A DNA stretch of 64,000 nucleotides. It comes from Sulfitobacter sp. SK012. Lineage in GTDB: Bacteria; Pseudomonadota; Alphaproteobacteria; Rhodobacterales; Rhodobacteraceae. The stretch is taken from positions 434,001-498,000 of the forward strand of contig NZ_CP025804.1 in assembly GCF_003352085.1 (NCBI RefSeq), given 5' to 3'. Position 1 is the stretch's first letter, and each line of letters opens with the position of its first letter. The notes under the pieces were generated by a model, which was not told the DNA's origin, searched no databases, and saw only the letters and a program-made list of their open reading frames with translations. Positions 26,579 to 34,981 of this stretch are shown here, in pieces. The position numbers and the translations under genes are program-made.

Positions 26579-27853
26579 ATGGATCCGGCAAAGCAGGCAT
26601 TTCTACATGGGCTATTTGATGCAGCCGTCACAGCCGCAGATGCCGAAGCGGCATTGCGCGCACATTTGCCCGACCGTCCCAAAGGCCGTGTTGTGGTGGT
26701 TGGTGCCGGTAAGGGTGCTGCGCAACTGGCCGCTGCGTTTGAACGGCTGTGGGACGGGCCCCTGACAGGGGTGGTTGTGACGAGGTACGGCTACGGCGCG
26801 CCGTGCAAGCATATCCGCGTCATGGAGGCGTCGCACCCAGTACCGGATGCCGCCGGCGCAAAAGCAACGGCAGCTTTGTTTGGGGCTGTGGCGGAACTGG
26901 GTCCGGACGATCTGGTGGTGGCGCTGATCTGCGGTGGTGGTTCGGCTTTGCTGCCGGCTCCGCTGGAGGGGCTGACATTGGAGGATGAGCAGGCGTTGAA
27001 CCAGGCGCTGCTCGCGTCAGGCGCACCAATTGGGGTGATGAACGCGATCCGCAAACATTGTAGCGCCATCAAGGGCGGACGGTTGGCGGCAGCAGCGCAT
27101 CCGGCACGGGTGGTCAGCCTCGTTGTGTCGGACGTGCCCGGTGATGATCCGGCGCAAGTCGCGTCAGGGCCCACGGTACCGGATCATGTGTCCCTATCGG
27201 ATGCGCGCGCGATGATTGAAGCGCGTGGGATCGTACTGCCAACACAGATCATGGCGCATCTTGCGGGTGATACAGGCACTGCGCCATCCCCCACTGACGC
27301 TGTTTTTACGGGCAACGAAGTGCATGTGATCGCCTCGGCTCGATTGTCGCTAGAAGCGGCAGCGCGCGCGGCGCAGGCACAGGGTATCGGCGCGGTGATC
27401 TTGTCGGATGCCATTGAGGGCGAGGCGCGGGTGATCGGGCAGATGCACGCAGCCATCGCGCGCGAGGTTGCCACCCAAGGGCATCCCTTTACGCCACCCG
27501 TGGTGATCCTGTCGGGGGGCGAGACAACCGTCACGCTGAACGGTGCCGGTGGCCGCGGTGGTCGTAACAGCGAATTCCTGTTGTCCTTTGCCAATGAAAT
27601 CGACGGAGTGGCGGGCATTACGGCGCTGGCGGCAGATACTGATGGGATCGATGGGTCGGAAGATAACGCAGGTGCCTTTGCCGATGGTCAAACAGCAGCC
27701 GCGATGCGCGCAGCCGGTGTCGCGCCGGATGATGCGTTGCGGCGCAATGATGCATGGGGTGCATTTGACGCGGCAGACAGCCTGTTTGTGCCGGGGCCTA
27801 CAGGGACAAATGTGAATGATCTACGCGCAATCTTGGTGGGCGAATTACCCTAA
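26579..27853 (+). CDS. glycerate 2-kinase (DUF4147/MOFRL family)
   Basis: A 424-residue two-domain protein. The N-terminal DUF4147 domain has VVVVGAGKGAAQLA, GYGAPCKHIRVMEASHPVPD, ICGGGSALLPAP and RKHCSAIKGGRLA. The C-terminal MOFRL domain has ILSGGETTVTL, GRGGRNSEFLLS, DTDGIDGSEDNAGA and GPTGTNVNDL. It phosphorylates glycerate to 2-phosphoglycerate, feeding the serine cycle, glyoxylate or sugar-acid pathways. The older annotation for the family is hydroxypyruvate reductase (TtuD). AGGA precedes the start. It follows dnaE2 closely but is functionally unrelated, and converges with the TetR gene, overlapping its stop by a few bases. Confidence 0.9.
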   Translation: MDPAKQAFLHGLFDAAVTAADAEAALRAHLPDRPKGRVVVVGAGKGAAQLAAAFERLWDGPLTGVVVTRYGYGAPCKHIRVMEASHPVPDAAGAKATAALFGAVAELGPDDLVVALICGGGSALLPAPLEGLTLEDEQALNQALLASGAPIGVMNAIRKHCSAIKGGRLAAAAHPARVVSLVVSDVPGDDPAQVASGPTVPDHVSLSDARAMIEARGIVLPTQIMAHLAGDTGTAPSPTDAVFTGNEVHVIASARLSLEAAARAAQAQGIGAVILSDAIEGEARVIGQMHAAIAREVATQGHPFTPPVVILSGGETTVTLNGAGGRGGRNSEFLLSFANEIDGVAGITALAADTDGIDGSEDNAGAFADGQTAAAMRAAGVAPDDALRRNDAWGAFDAADSLFVPGPTGTNVNDLRAILVGELP

Positions 27854-28488
27854 GCCGGATCGTTCAAACGATAGATCCGTGCGAGCTTGGCGTCGAGCGC
27901 TGTGACTTCGGTCTCCGGAGCGCGGACCCCTGTGAAAGCCAGCAGGTAGTGAGGCGTGAAGGGCATGCGCTCATGGATCGGCTCATCGAGTTCGGCGTCG
28001 AAATAGCCGATCTGCATGTAATAGAGGACTCGCGCGCGCGTGATTGCGTCTGCTGCCGGGTAGGAAAAGCGTTGAAACATCTCCGTCAGGGCCGCGATGC
28101 GCTGAGCGTCTGAGCGGTGCAGAACCTCGCGCACGGCGGGTGCGCGGCGTGACCAATCGCGGATCGCAAAATCGAGGCGGTTGTTAAAAAGCGCGGGGTC
28201 CAAAAAACCCACAAAGACGTTACAAACTGCTTTGGTGATCGTGGCGGCAGGTAAAGCGGCATGATCAACGATGGCCTTTGTGTTGGTGCTTAGCCAATGA
28301 TCCAAAAGCGCGTCCAGCAAGGCATCGCGCGATTTGAAATACCAGTAGAAACTAGAACGCGAGACGTTCAACCGTTCAGCCAGCGTCAGGATTTTGACCT
28401 GCTCAATGCCGCCTGCGATCAACGTATCAAGCGCTGCATTGAGCCAGTCATCGCGGGTGGCTTTCACATTGCTGGTTGTGGTGTCCAT
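27850..28488 (-). CDS. TetR/AcrR-family transcriptional regulator
   Basis: A 212-residue protein. The N-terminal helix-turn-helix (~10-57) carries VKILTLAERLNVSRSSFYWYFKSRDALLDALL, the TetR recognition-helix pattern, and a ligand-sensing helical C-terminal domain follows. It starts on the last base of the MttB-family stop (TGATG overlap at 28486-28490), making it the third gene of the operon. It likely regulates that operon in response to a methylamine-type ligand. Candidate operators are the palindromes at 32444-32464 upstream of the first gene. Ligand and target are inferred. Confidence 0.88.
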   Translation of the reverse strand: MDTTTSNVKATRDDWLNAALDTLIAGGIEQVKILTLAERLNVSRSSFYWYFKSRDALLDALLDHWLSTNTKAIVDHAALPAATITKAVCNVFVGFLDPALFNNRLDFAIRDWSRRAPAVREVLHRSDAQRIAALTEMFQRFSYPAADAITRARVLYYMQIGYFDAELDEPIHERMPFTPHYLLAFTGVRAPETEVTALDAKLARIYRLNDPA

Positions 28489-29993
28489 CAGCTGACCGGG
28501 GCCGCGCCACCGGTGGCGCTGCGCTGTGCGATGTCGGTTTGGAGCGCGGACAAGCGGTCTTCGTTCAATGTGATGTCAGGGGGAGTGGCAAGGATATCTT
28601 GCCAGATTCCAGTGGCGCGTGTCGTCGCGTCTTGTTCCCCCTTTTCGCGCCATGTACCGAAGTTGCTGTAATCGGCCACCAAGGGGTCGTAGAATTCGGT
28701 TTTGTAGCGCGCCATCGTGTGCGGCGTACCAAAGAAATGTCCGCCGGGTTGCACCTCACCGATGGCATCAAGGCCAAGATCAGCACCGGCGTCTTGGCCC
28801 GCCATACAAAGTTCAGCGACCATTTGCAGCACTTCGACATCTGTCACCAGCTTTTCGTATGAAATGCTGAGCCCCCCTTCGAGCCATCCTGCGGCGTGGA
28901 TCACAACGGTGGCCCCGGCCATGAGGCAGCCCCACGTGCCGAACTGCGTCTCGTTGGCGGCCTGCACATCGCTAAGATTGGCTGCTGATCCCGACGCACT
29001 GCGCCACGGCAACTCGATGAAGCGTGCAAGCTGCCCGGCGGCTAGGGACGCGCGAAAATGCTCTGGCGTACCAAAGACGGGCGCGCCGGACTTCATATCC
29101 ACGTTGGAGGTAAACGTGCCGTAGCACACTGGCGCGCCGGGGCGGGTCAGCTGAGTTAACGCAATGGCGGCGAGCGCTTCTGTGTGACTGAGGGTAACGG
29201 CTCCGGCGACAGTGATCGGTGCCATGGCACCCATGAGGGTGAAGGGAGTGACGATGCTCAGTTGGCCGTGGCGCGCAAAATCGATCAACCCTTGGGCCAT
29301 CGGAATATCGAGGGTCCGCGGCGAGTTGGTGTTGATGATCGTGTAGCAATGGGGGTCTAGAGCGAAGGCATCATCGGTCAGCCCGCGAAAATCGCGCAGC
29401 AGCTCAAAATTGTCCATCGCCTGTGCTGTGCCACGTGAGTATGCAAAAGGGATTTTATCAGAGCAGCGCATCTGGGTCTCGAGCATGGCATAATGGCGCA
29501 GGTGGATGGGGATGTCTTGTGGCTCAACCAGCGGCGGGGTCATGTGCAGCACATCGAAATGCTGGGTCAGACGCACAAGGTCATCGAAATCAGCCAGCGT
29601 GCCGGGGCGGCGACCACGGATGCGGTCTGTGGCATGTGGGCAGCCTGCGCCGGGCTGGAACATGAGGCTGCCCAGTTCCACGTTCAGATCTCGCTTTGGG
29701 ATCGCCCCCTTGGCGGTGATTTGGCGTGGGGCCATGGCAAGGGTGGCCGTAATAACGTCGCGCCCGATATAAACCATTTCACCGCCCACCCGCGCTCCGG
29801 CCTTGGCAAATATTTCGCGAGCTTGGGGCAGCAGCACCTTGATGCCGTGGGTTTCTAGGACATCGAGGGCCGCGTTATGCATGGTGGCGATGTGATCATC
29901 GCTAAAGGCCTTCATCGGCGGGAAGGGATTGCGCAGGTTCGAATAGTCGGTTTGCCGGGTTTGCGTGGGAGCGCTGCCGCGTCCGCGCCTCAC
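28488..29993 (-). CDS. trimethylamine methyltransferase (MttB) superfamily protein, non-pyrrolysine type
   Basis: A 501-residue MttB-family (COG5598) protein. Visible features are an N-terminal helical region, GAGCPHATDRIRGRRPGT, LYGTFTSN-like CYGTFTSNVDMKSGAPVFGTPE, GSAANLSDVQAANETQFG and the C-terminal GGHFFGTPHTMARYKTEFYDP. The frame is uninterrupted by an amber codon, so it belongs to the non-pyrrolysine branch, whose known members demethylate quaternary amines such as glycine betaine and pass the methyl to a corrinoid protein. No corrinoid-protein gene is adjacent. It overlaps the upstream oxidoreductase stop by 4 bp and the TetR start by 1 bp. A role in demethylating a quaternary amine is likely; the substrate is unknown. 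Confidence 0.85.
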   Translation of the reverse strand: MRRGRGSAPTQTRQTDYSNLRNPFPPMKAFSDDHIATMHNAALDVLETHGIKVLLPQAREIFAKAGARVGGEMVYIGRDVITATLAMAPRQITAKGAIPKRDLNVELGSLMFQPGAGCPHATDRIRGRRPGTLADFDDLVRLTQHFDVLHMTPPLVEPQDIPIHLRHYAMLETQMRCSDKIPFAYSRGTAQAMDNFELLRDFRGLTDDAFALDPHCYTIINTNSPRTLDIPMAQGLIDFARHGQLSIVTPFTLMGAMAPITVAGAVTLSHTEALAAIALTQLTRPGAPVCYGTFTSNVDMKSGAPVFGTPEHFRASLAAGQLARFIELPWRSASGSAANLSDVQAANETQFGTWGCLMAGATVVIHAAGWLEGGLSISYEKLVTDVEVLQMVAELCMAGQDAGADLGLDAIGEVQPGGHFFGTPHTMARYKTEFYDPLVADYSNFGTWREKGEQDATTRATGIWQDILATPPDITLNEDRLSALQTDIAQRSATGGAAPVS

Positions 29994-32392
29994 GACCGCA
30001 TCGCTTTGCCGTCCGGGTCATAGGGTGAGGGCGCAATAACCTTAGTCGCGCGCTCGACCCCAACGATATGGACGGTTAATTCGGTGCCGATGTGCGCCTG
30101 ATCTGCGTCGATCAACGCCATAGCGAGGGACTTGCCAGTCGTGTGGCCATAGCCACCGGACGTGACAAAGCCGACCCGTTTGTCGCCTTGCCATATTGGC
30201 TCGTAACCGCTGGCGTCAGCCCCGTCGGCGTCGATCTCAAGGGTGACTTGGCGCTGGGCAGGGCCATTGCCATCCCGTTCATTAATCGCCGCGACGCGGC
30301 CTGTGAAGTCGCCTTTGTCCCAGTCGATCCAGCGGTCCATCGCGGTCATTCCGGGCGTGTAGCCTTGGGTGAACTCAGCGGACCAGATGCCAAAGCTCTT
30401 TTCCAGTCTTAGGCTGAGGAGCGCGTTAAAGCCGACCTCTCTAATTTCGCTGCCTGCCCCGGCTTTGAGGAGCGCGTGGCGCAAGGTCGCGTGGTCTCCC
30501 ATGCGGCAGTGAATTTCAAATCCCAACTCTCCAGTGACGGACATGCGGCCGACCTTGCAGCGCAAAAGGCCGACGTCGAAGCTGCCGCAGCCCATGAACG
30601 GTAGGGCGGCGGCGTTTTCCGAAAGCCGCGCGACGACCTCGCGGGAATTTGGACCTGACAGGGAGAAGCCTGCCATTTCTTCGCCCAGATCGCGCAGTGT
30701 GACATCTGCGCCCATGTGGCCATTGAACCAGCGCATGTGCCAGGCCCGCAAATAGTAACTGCCCATGATCCACCATGTGCCGTCGCCCCAGTTGAACAGG
30801 GTGAGGTCCCCCTTGAGGCGTCCATCCTCGCCTAACATGACGGCAAGGCGGGCGCGGCCCGGTTTGGGGAGCTTTGTGGCGAAGATCGTGTTCAACCATT
30901 CCTCTGCGCCGTCGCCCGAAACCTCGAAGCGAGAAAAGCCAGTGATGTCGAGAAGCCCAACGTTTTCGCGGACTGCGTGGCATTCGGCGGCGACGATGTC
31001 ATGGGCGTTTGAGCGTTTGAGGGACGGAGTTTCTGCAAAGCCGGGTTCAGCGAAATAGAGCGGAACTTCGAGATCCCAGCTTTGGCCCCATTGGCAGCCG
31101 GCAGCGGTCATGTCCGCATAGGCGGGTGCTGTTTTCAGAGCGCGGCCCGCGGGGAGTTGTTCATTGGGGTAGGTCATCACGAAACGACGTGAATAGAATT
31201 GTCCGGTGGTTTCTTTGATATATTGTTTGTTCTCAGCCCAGATGCCGTAGCGCGCGACGTCCATCCCATAGACATCTGCTTCGGGTTCGCCGTGGATCAT
31301 CCATTCAGCGAGCGATTTGCCAACGCCACCCCCCTGAAGGAAGCCTGCCATGACAGCGCAGGCGGACCAATAGCCGCGCTTGCCCGGCACCGGCCCGACC
31401 AGTGGATTGCCATCGGGAGAAAAGGTGAAGGCCCCGTTCACCCATGTTTTCACGCCGACATCTTGCAGCGCAGGATACCGTTCGAAGCCCATGATAAGCT
31501 CTTTCTCGATCCGATCTGGGTCTTCTTGTTGCAGTTCGAACCCGTACTCCCAAGGTGCGCCGTCCATCATCCAGTGCTGGTGATCGACTTCGTAAATCCC
31601 CAGCAGAACACTTTTCTGATCTTGGCGCAGGTAAGTAAACCCTTCGAGATCGACGGTCATTGGGACCTCGAAATCGAGCGCTTCCAGCGCGGGGATCGTA
31701 TCAGAAATCAGGTAATGGTGGTTGAGCGGCGAGACGGGCAATTCAACGCCTGCCATGCGGCCGACCTGCTTTGCCCAAAGACCAGCGGCGTTGACGACAT
31801 GCTCGCAGGTGATGGTGCCCTTTTCGGTCACGACTTCCCAGCCCTCTAGCGTTTGGTTCAATTCCAGCACGCGGTTGTGCTCGACCACCGTGGCCCCGCG
31901 CTTCTTGGCGGCCCCAGCGTAGGCATGCACGACACCCGTGGTATCGACGTAACCTTCGCGGTCGGCCCACATGCCGCCCAACAGGCCTTCACCAGACATG
32001 ATGGGGTTGAGCTCTACAGCTTCCTCGACGCTGACGAGGCGGCAATCATCAATGCCGATAGATTGGAACGTGCGGTAGGCTGATTGCAGCCATTCCCAGC
32101 GGTCGGGCGTGCCCGCCATGGTCAACCCGCCGGTCATGTGCAGCCCGATGTTTTGACCTGATTCCTCTTCGATCTTGGACAGCAGGTCGATGGTATAGGC
32201 CTGTAGCTGCGCAATATTGGGGTCCGCATTCAGCGCGTGGATGCCACCAGCGGCATGCCAACTGGATCCAGCAGTGAGGATTGAGCGTTCAATGAGGCAC
32301 ACATCCGTCCAGCCAAGCTTGGCAAGGTGGTACAGAATGGAGGTCCCGACGACGCCTCCGCCGATGACGACAACACGGTAATGCGATTTCAT
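29990..32392 (-). CDS. FAD-dependent oxidoreductase/aminomethyltransferase fusion (DMGDH-like), MttB-linked
   Basis: An 800-residue protein. The DAO-type FAD domain has GGGVVGTSILYHL and the DMGDH-type covalent-flavin motif AGSSWHAAGG (His ~57). A linker, a GcvT folate domain (~430-690, TGELGFEIHC, RLEKSFGIW) and a GcvT C-terminal domain (GFVTSGGYGHTTGKSLA) follow. It probably oxidises an N-methylated amine and passes formaldehyde-level carbon to THF. First gene of a tight operon with the MttB homologue and TetR, suggesting sequential demethylation of one compound: quaternary amine by MttB, tertiary or secondary amine here. It is the third protein of this family in the window. Confidence 0.9.
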   Translation of the reverse strand: MKSHYRVVVIGGGVVGTSILYHLAKLGWTDVCLIERSILTAGSSWHAAGGIHALNADPNIAQLQAYTIDLLSKIEEESGQNIGLHMTGGLTMAGTPDRWEWLQSAYRTFQSIGIDDCRLVSVEEAVELNPIMSGEGLLGGMWADREGYVDTTGVVHAYAGAAKKRGATVVEHNRVLELNQTLEGWEVVTEKGTITCEHVVNAAGLWAKQVGRMAGVELPVSPLNHHYLISDTIPALEALDFEVPMTVDLEGFTYLRQDQKSVLLGIYEVDHQHWMMDGAPWEYGFELQQEDPDRIEKELIMGFERYPALQDVGVKTWVNGAFTFSPDGNPLVGPVPGKRGYWSACAVMAGFLQGGGVGKSLAEWMIHGEPEADVYGMDVARYGIWAENKQYIKETTGQFYSRRFVMTYPNEQLPAGRALKTAPAYADMTAAGCQWGQSWDLEVPLYFAEPGFAETPSLKRSNAHDIVAAECHAVRENVGLLDITGFSRFEVSGDGAEEWLNTIFATKLPKPGRARLAVMLGEDGRLKGDLTLFNWGDGTWWIMGSYYLRAWHMRWFNGHMGADVTLRDLGEEMAGFSLSGPNSREVVARLSENAAALPFMGCGSFDVGLLRCKVGRMSVTGELGFEIHCRMGDHATLRHALLKAGAGSEIREVGFNALLSLRLEKSFGIWSAEFTQGYTPGMTAMDRWIDWDKGDFTGRVAAINERDGNGPAQRQVTLEIDADGADASGYEPIWQGDKRVGFVTSGGYGHTTGKSLAMALIDADQAHIGTELTVHIVGVERATKVIAPSPYDPDGKAMRS

Positions 32393-32443
32393 GACTGCCC
32401 CTTATGGAATACCTAAAGACAGCAAAGCGTGGTTTGTGAATTT

Positions 32444-32464
32444 TGTCTAGACACTTCTGTACAG
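32444..32464. promoter_or_regulatory. tandem palindromes upstream of the oxidoreductase-mttB-tetR operon
   Basis: TGTCTAGACA (32444-32453) and CTGTACAG (32457-32464) are both perfect palindromes with centres 12 bp apart, 50-70 bp upstream of the operon start. They are candidate binding sites for the operon's TetR protein. Confidence 0.4.
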
Positions 32465-33003
32465 TGGCCGTCAGGATTGGACGCGCTCGGCGATCTGGCG
32501 AAGTGCAATCTCACGGCTGCTTAACTCTTAATGAAGTACTTCTCTTAGGGAAAAACAGTCGTGAGGCCAGCAACGCAGATTCCAATAAGCGCAAGATTTG
32601 ATGGGACAATTTTTGGCGTGACCAAAAAAACGCCACTCATAGCGTAAAGCAAGCCCTGCAAAAAACACGCAGATGCCGTCTCCGAGGCACTTGAGTAGGG
32701 CGCAAAGTGTGTGGATTTGCCCGGGATAGCGTTCCCGTTGGCCGACTTCCACAGCCTCAGAGTGACATTGTTAGGCGCGAGATACATGGCCGCAGCGTGG
32801 ATACACACCGACAGCTAAGATTAAGCGGTTCAACGCGCGCCTTAGTTTTGGTCAGGTGCGGAGGTTGAGCTATGATGCTGCTTAGGTGCAGGGCCTAGGA
32901 ACTGACTCAAGCGGCCATTCGCAGCAGTAGGTGCCAACTACTGCTATGCGGAACAATCCTGCTGTTAGCTGCACCTGCGCCAATGTCCGCAATCCGCGGC
33001 GAT
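32465..33003. other. gene-poor, apparently decayed region beside the IS30 element
   Basis: No convincing gene. A minus-strand frame (32545-32808, 87 codons) ends with a hydrophobic stretch (GLLYAMSGVFLVTPKIVPSN, then LALIGICVAGLTTV) that could be two membrane helices of a lost transporter, but there is no clear start or family match. An imperfect inverted repeat GCAGCAGTAG/CTACTGCTATGC lies near 32921-32947. Confidence 0.4.
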
Positions 33004-34155
33004 CTCAACCGGTCGATGCAACGCACTCTGCGGACATCTCTGCTGGCGTTTGGTCTTGCGAGGTCGTTCGTTGAGTTGCCTTGCAATTGCACTGAGTTTT
33101 GCTTGGGAATGAACGGATAGGTCCGTTCCGCGAGGCAAGTGCTGCCTCAAAAGCCGGTTGGTGTTCTCGTTTGACCCGCGCTGCCACGGTGATTGTGGGT
33201 CGCAGAAGTAGACATCAACGTCGGTTGCCAACGTGAATCGCGGATGATCTGCCAGCTCTTTGCCACGATCCCACGTCAGCGACTTGTAGAGCTCGCGCGG
33301 CAGTTTCTGAGCCGATTTGATCAGCGCCGTGATGACACTCTGTGTGTCTTTGTTCGCGACTTTGACCCGCATCACGTACCGAGAATGCCGTTCCACGAGT
33401 GTCGCGATATAACTGTTCTTTGATCCACCGATTAAGTCGCCCTCCCAGTGGCTCCGAACAGCACGATCTTCGACGGACGCAGGCCTTTCGCTGATAGATA
33501 CAGCGTCCTTGATCTGGCCATTTCCCTTTCGCTTCTGGCTGGCATGCTGTGAGCGCCGGACAGTGCGTTTAGCCCGCAAGTGCTCCAGAAGTTCCTTCTT
33601 CAGGACACCGCGGGCCTGTATATAAAGGCTTCTGTAAATCGTTTCGTGTGACACCTGTTTGTGCGCCTCTCCAGGGGATGCGCGTTTGAGCCAACCAGCA
33701 ACTTGTTCTGGCGACCACTTGCGCCGTAACTTTGCGGATACTGCGTGGGCCAACATCGGGTGACAAGCCAACTTGCACATCTTGGGGCGCAAAGCCCGAT
33801 CCCATGCAGCTTGGTCTGATGCCGTTGCGCGATAGCCCAACTTGCCCCCATTGCGTCGTACCTCGCGGCTGATCGTTGAAGGCGCACGTCGCAACTGACG
33901 CGCAATTGCCCGGAGAGATTGCTTGGTGCTGAGCCCACGAGATATCTCTTCACGCTCAGCAAGGCTCAATGCAGAACGACCGCGTCTGCGATCAGGTGGA
34001 CGTATTCCGCCCGTTGGTGAAATCACGGAAAATACCGACGATGAGTGGCGATCAAAAACGCGCCCAATCGACCTCATCGACTCGCCACGCTGCCATCGAT
34101 CCCAGATATCGGCACGCTGTTCGGCTGAATAATAGATCCTGCGACGATACTTCAT
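32965..34155 (-). pseudogene. IS30-family transposase with a C-terminal frameshift
   Basis: A 396-codon frame. The N-terminal HTH_38 region has LSLAEREEISRGLS and SLRAIARQLRRAPSTISREV. The DDE integrase core has HWEGDLIGGSKNSYIATLVE (first Asp), LTWDRGKELADH (second Asp) and DPQSPWQRGSNENTNRLLRQ (catalytic Glu). After LNERPRKT the reading changes to an unrelated tail that runs past the left inverted repeat into host DNA. The family's expected ending (QTPAEM.AECVAST) is present in another frame at 33005-33055 and stops inside the repeat. An out-of-frame deletion of about 10 bp near 33052-33056 would explain this. The catalytic residues survive, so activity may be only reduced. Confidence 0.8.
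33004..33024 (+). repeat. left terminal inverted repeat of the IS30 element
   Basis: CTCAACCGGTCGATGCAACGC; pairs with the right repeat at 17 of 21 positions. The transposase's ancestral stop codon (33005-33007) lies inside it. Confidence 0.75.
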
Positions 34156-34187
34156 TCAAAACACTCCATCTCTTCCTAAAGATTAAA

Positions 34188-34208
34188 GTGTTGCGTCGAT
34201 CAGTTGAG
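34188..34208 (-). repeat. right terminal inverted repeat of the IS30 element
   Basis: On the minus strand it reads CTCAACTGATCGACGCAACAC, matching the left repeat at 17 of 21 positions. Confidence 0.75.
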
Positions 34209-34353
34209 GCCACCGGGCATTCAGTAATTTAGATTTTTATGGGTCCAGACCCTAAGCGTTATTTAAGCGCCAAAAACCCAAAGGCGTGGTGATAGGCCGC
34301 CCGAAAGCGCCGATCGGGGTTTAAGGTCACTCTATTATCAGGTGGTAGGGTGG

Positions 34354-34429
34354 TGGTGGAGCCTAGCGGGATCGAACCGCTGACCTCCTGCATGCCATGC
34401 AGGCGCTCTCCCAGCTGAGCTAAGGCCCC
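34354..34429 (-). tRNA. tRNA-Ala (anticodon GGC)
   Basis: A 76-nt cloverleaf with acceptor stem GGGGCCT/AGGCTCC, D-arm TAGCTCAGCTGGGAGAGC, anticodon stem CCTGC/GCAGG with loop ATGGCAT (anticodon GGC, reading GCC and GCU codons), T-arm GGTTCGATCCC and an encoded CCA. It lies 145 bp from the IS30 end. Confidence 0.96.
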
Positions 34430-34537
34430 ATTGTGGGTCACGGACCCTGCGGGATTGGATCGAAACCCAATGGGCCGCTGAATAGGCGTATGGTTCGGCG
34501 GGATCAAGCAGAAAATCCCGGGCCCGCCGAAACTCGT

Positions 34538-34870
34538 TCAGGTATCGTCGTCAGGTGCTGCAACATCCGCGATCTCTTCGAGCGGGATGGTGTCATCATC
34601 GTCTTCGTCATCGTCCAGCAGATCATCGTCCAGATCTACTTCGACATCTTCTTCGTCGACTACAGCTGTTTCTTCTTCGTCCGCTTTTGTCGCTTTTGCC
34701 TTGGCCGTTACGGCGTCTTCGGCATCTGCGGCGATCATGCGTGACTTGCTGGTGTCGACCTCAACCACTTCGCCCGAGTAGGGGCTGATGATTGGGCTCT
34801 TGTTCAGGTCATAGAAACGCTTGCCCGTGGTGGGGCACAGGCGCTTGGTTCCCCATTCTTCATTGGGCAT
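34538..34870 (-). CDS. FYDLN-acid family protein (TIGR02300)
   Basis: A 110-residue protein. The N-terminal ~40 residues carry the diagnostic EWGTKRLCPTTGKRFYDLNK and PIISPYSGEV, a possible zinc-ribbon remnant with a single visible Cys. The C-terminal half is strongly acidic (runs of Asp and Glu, DLLDDDEDDDD) and probably disordered. The family is conserved in alphaproteobacteria, often near tRNA and aroA/cmk genes, and its function is unknown. It stands alone, divergent from the DUF45 peptidase gene and 108 bp from tRNA-Ala. Confidence 0.92.
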   Translation of the reverse strand: MPNEEWGTKRLCPTTGKRFYDLNKSPIISPYSGEVVEVDTSKSRMIAADAEDAVTAKAKATKADEEETAVVDEEDVEVDLDDDLLDDDEDDDDTIPLEEIADVAAPDDDT

Positions 34871-34981
34871 AGAATCCCTTTCGTAAATTGGATGTTGGTT
34901 CTAGATGATTCAGGGCAAGTGCCATATGAAGACAACGCTGTCAAAGACTAATGCCCAAGCCCCAAGCACATGAGCCCGAAG

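Larger units (their letters stand above)
33004..34208 (-). mobile_element. IS30-family insertion sequence
   Basis: About 1.2 kb bounded by 21-bp imperfect inverted repeats (17 of 21 matching) at 33004-33024 and 34188-34208, containing one IS30-type transposase gene on the minus strand. Similarity between the two ends continues weakly a few bases outward, so the exact tips may lie up to ~10 bp further out. I could not define a target-site duplication. It inserted between the methylamine operon and tRNA-Ala. Confidence 0.8.

Noticed and set aside
28488..29993. Pyrrolysine-containing MttB
   Set aside because: The frame is complete with no in-frame amber codon, so it belongs to the non-pyrrolysine branch.
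32907..33092. Small minus-strand frame at the left IS boundary as an extra gene
   Set aside because: It straddles the IS end in a third frame and is explained by transposase remnants and flanking DNA.
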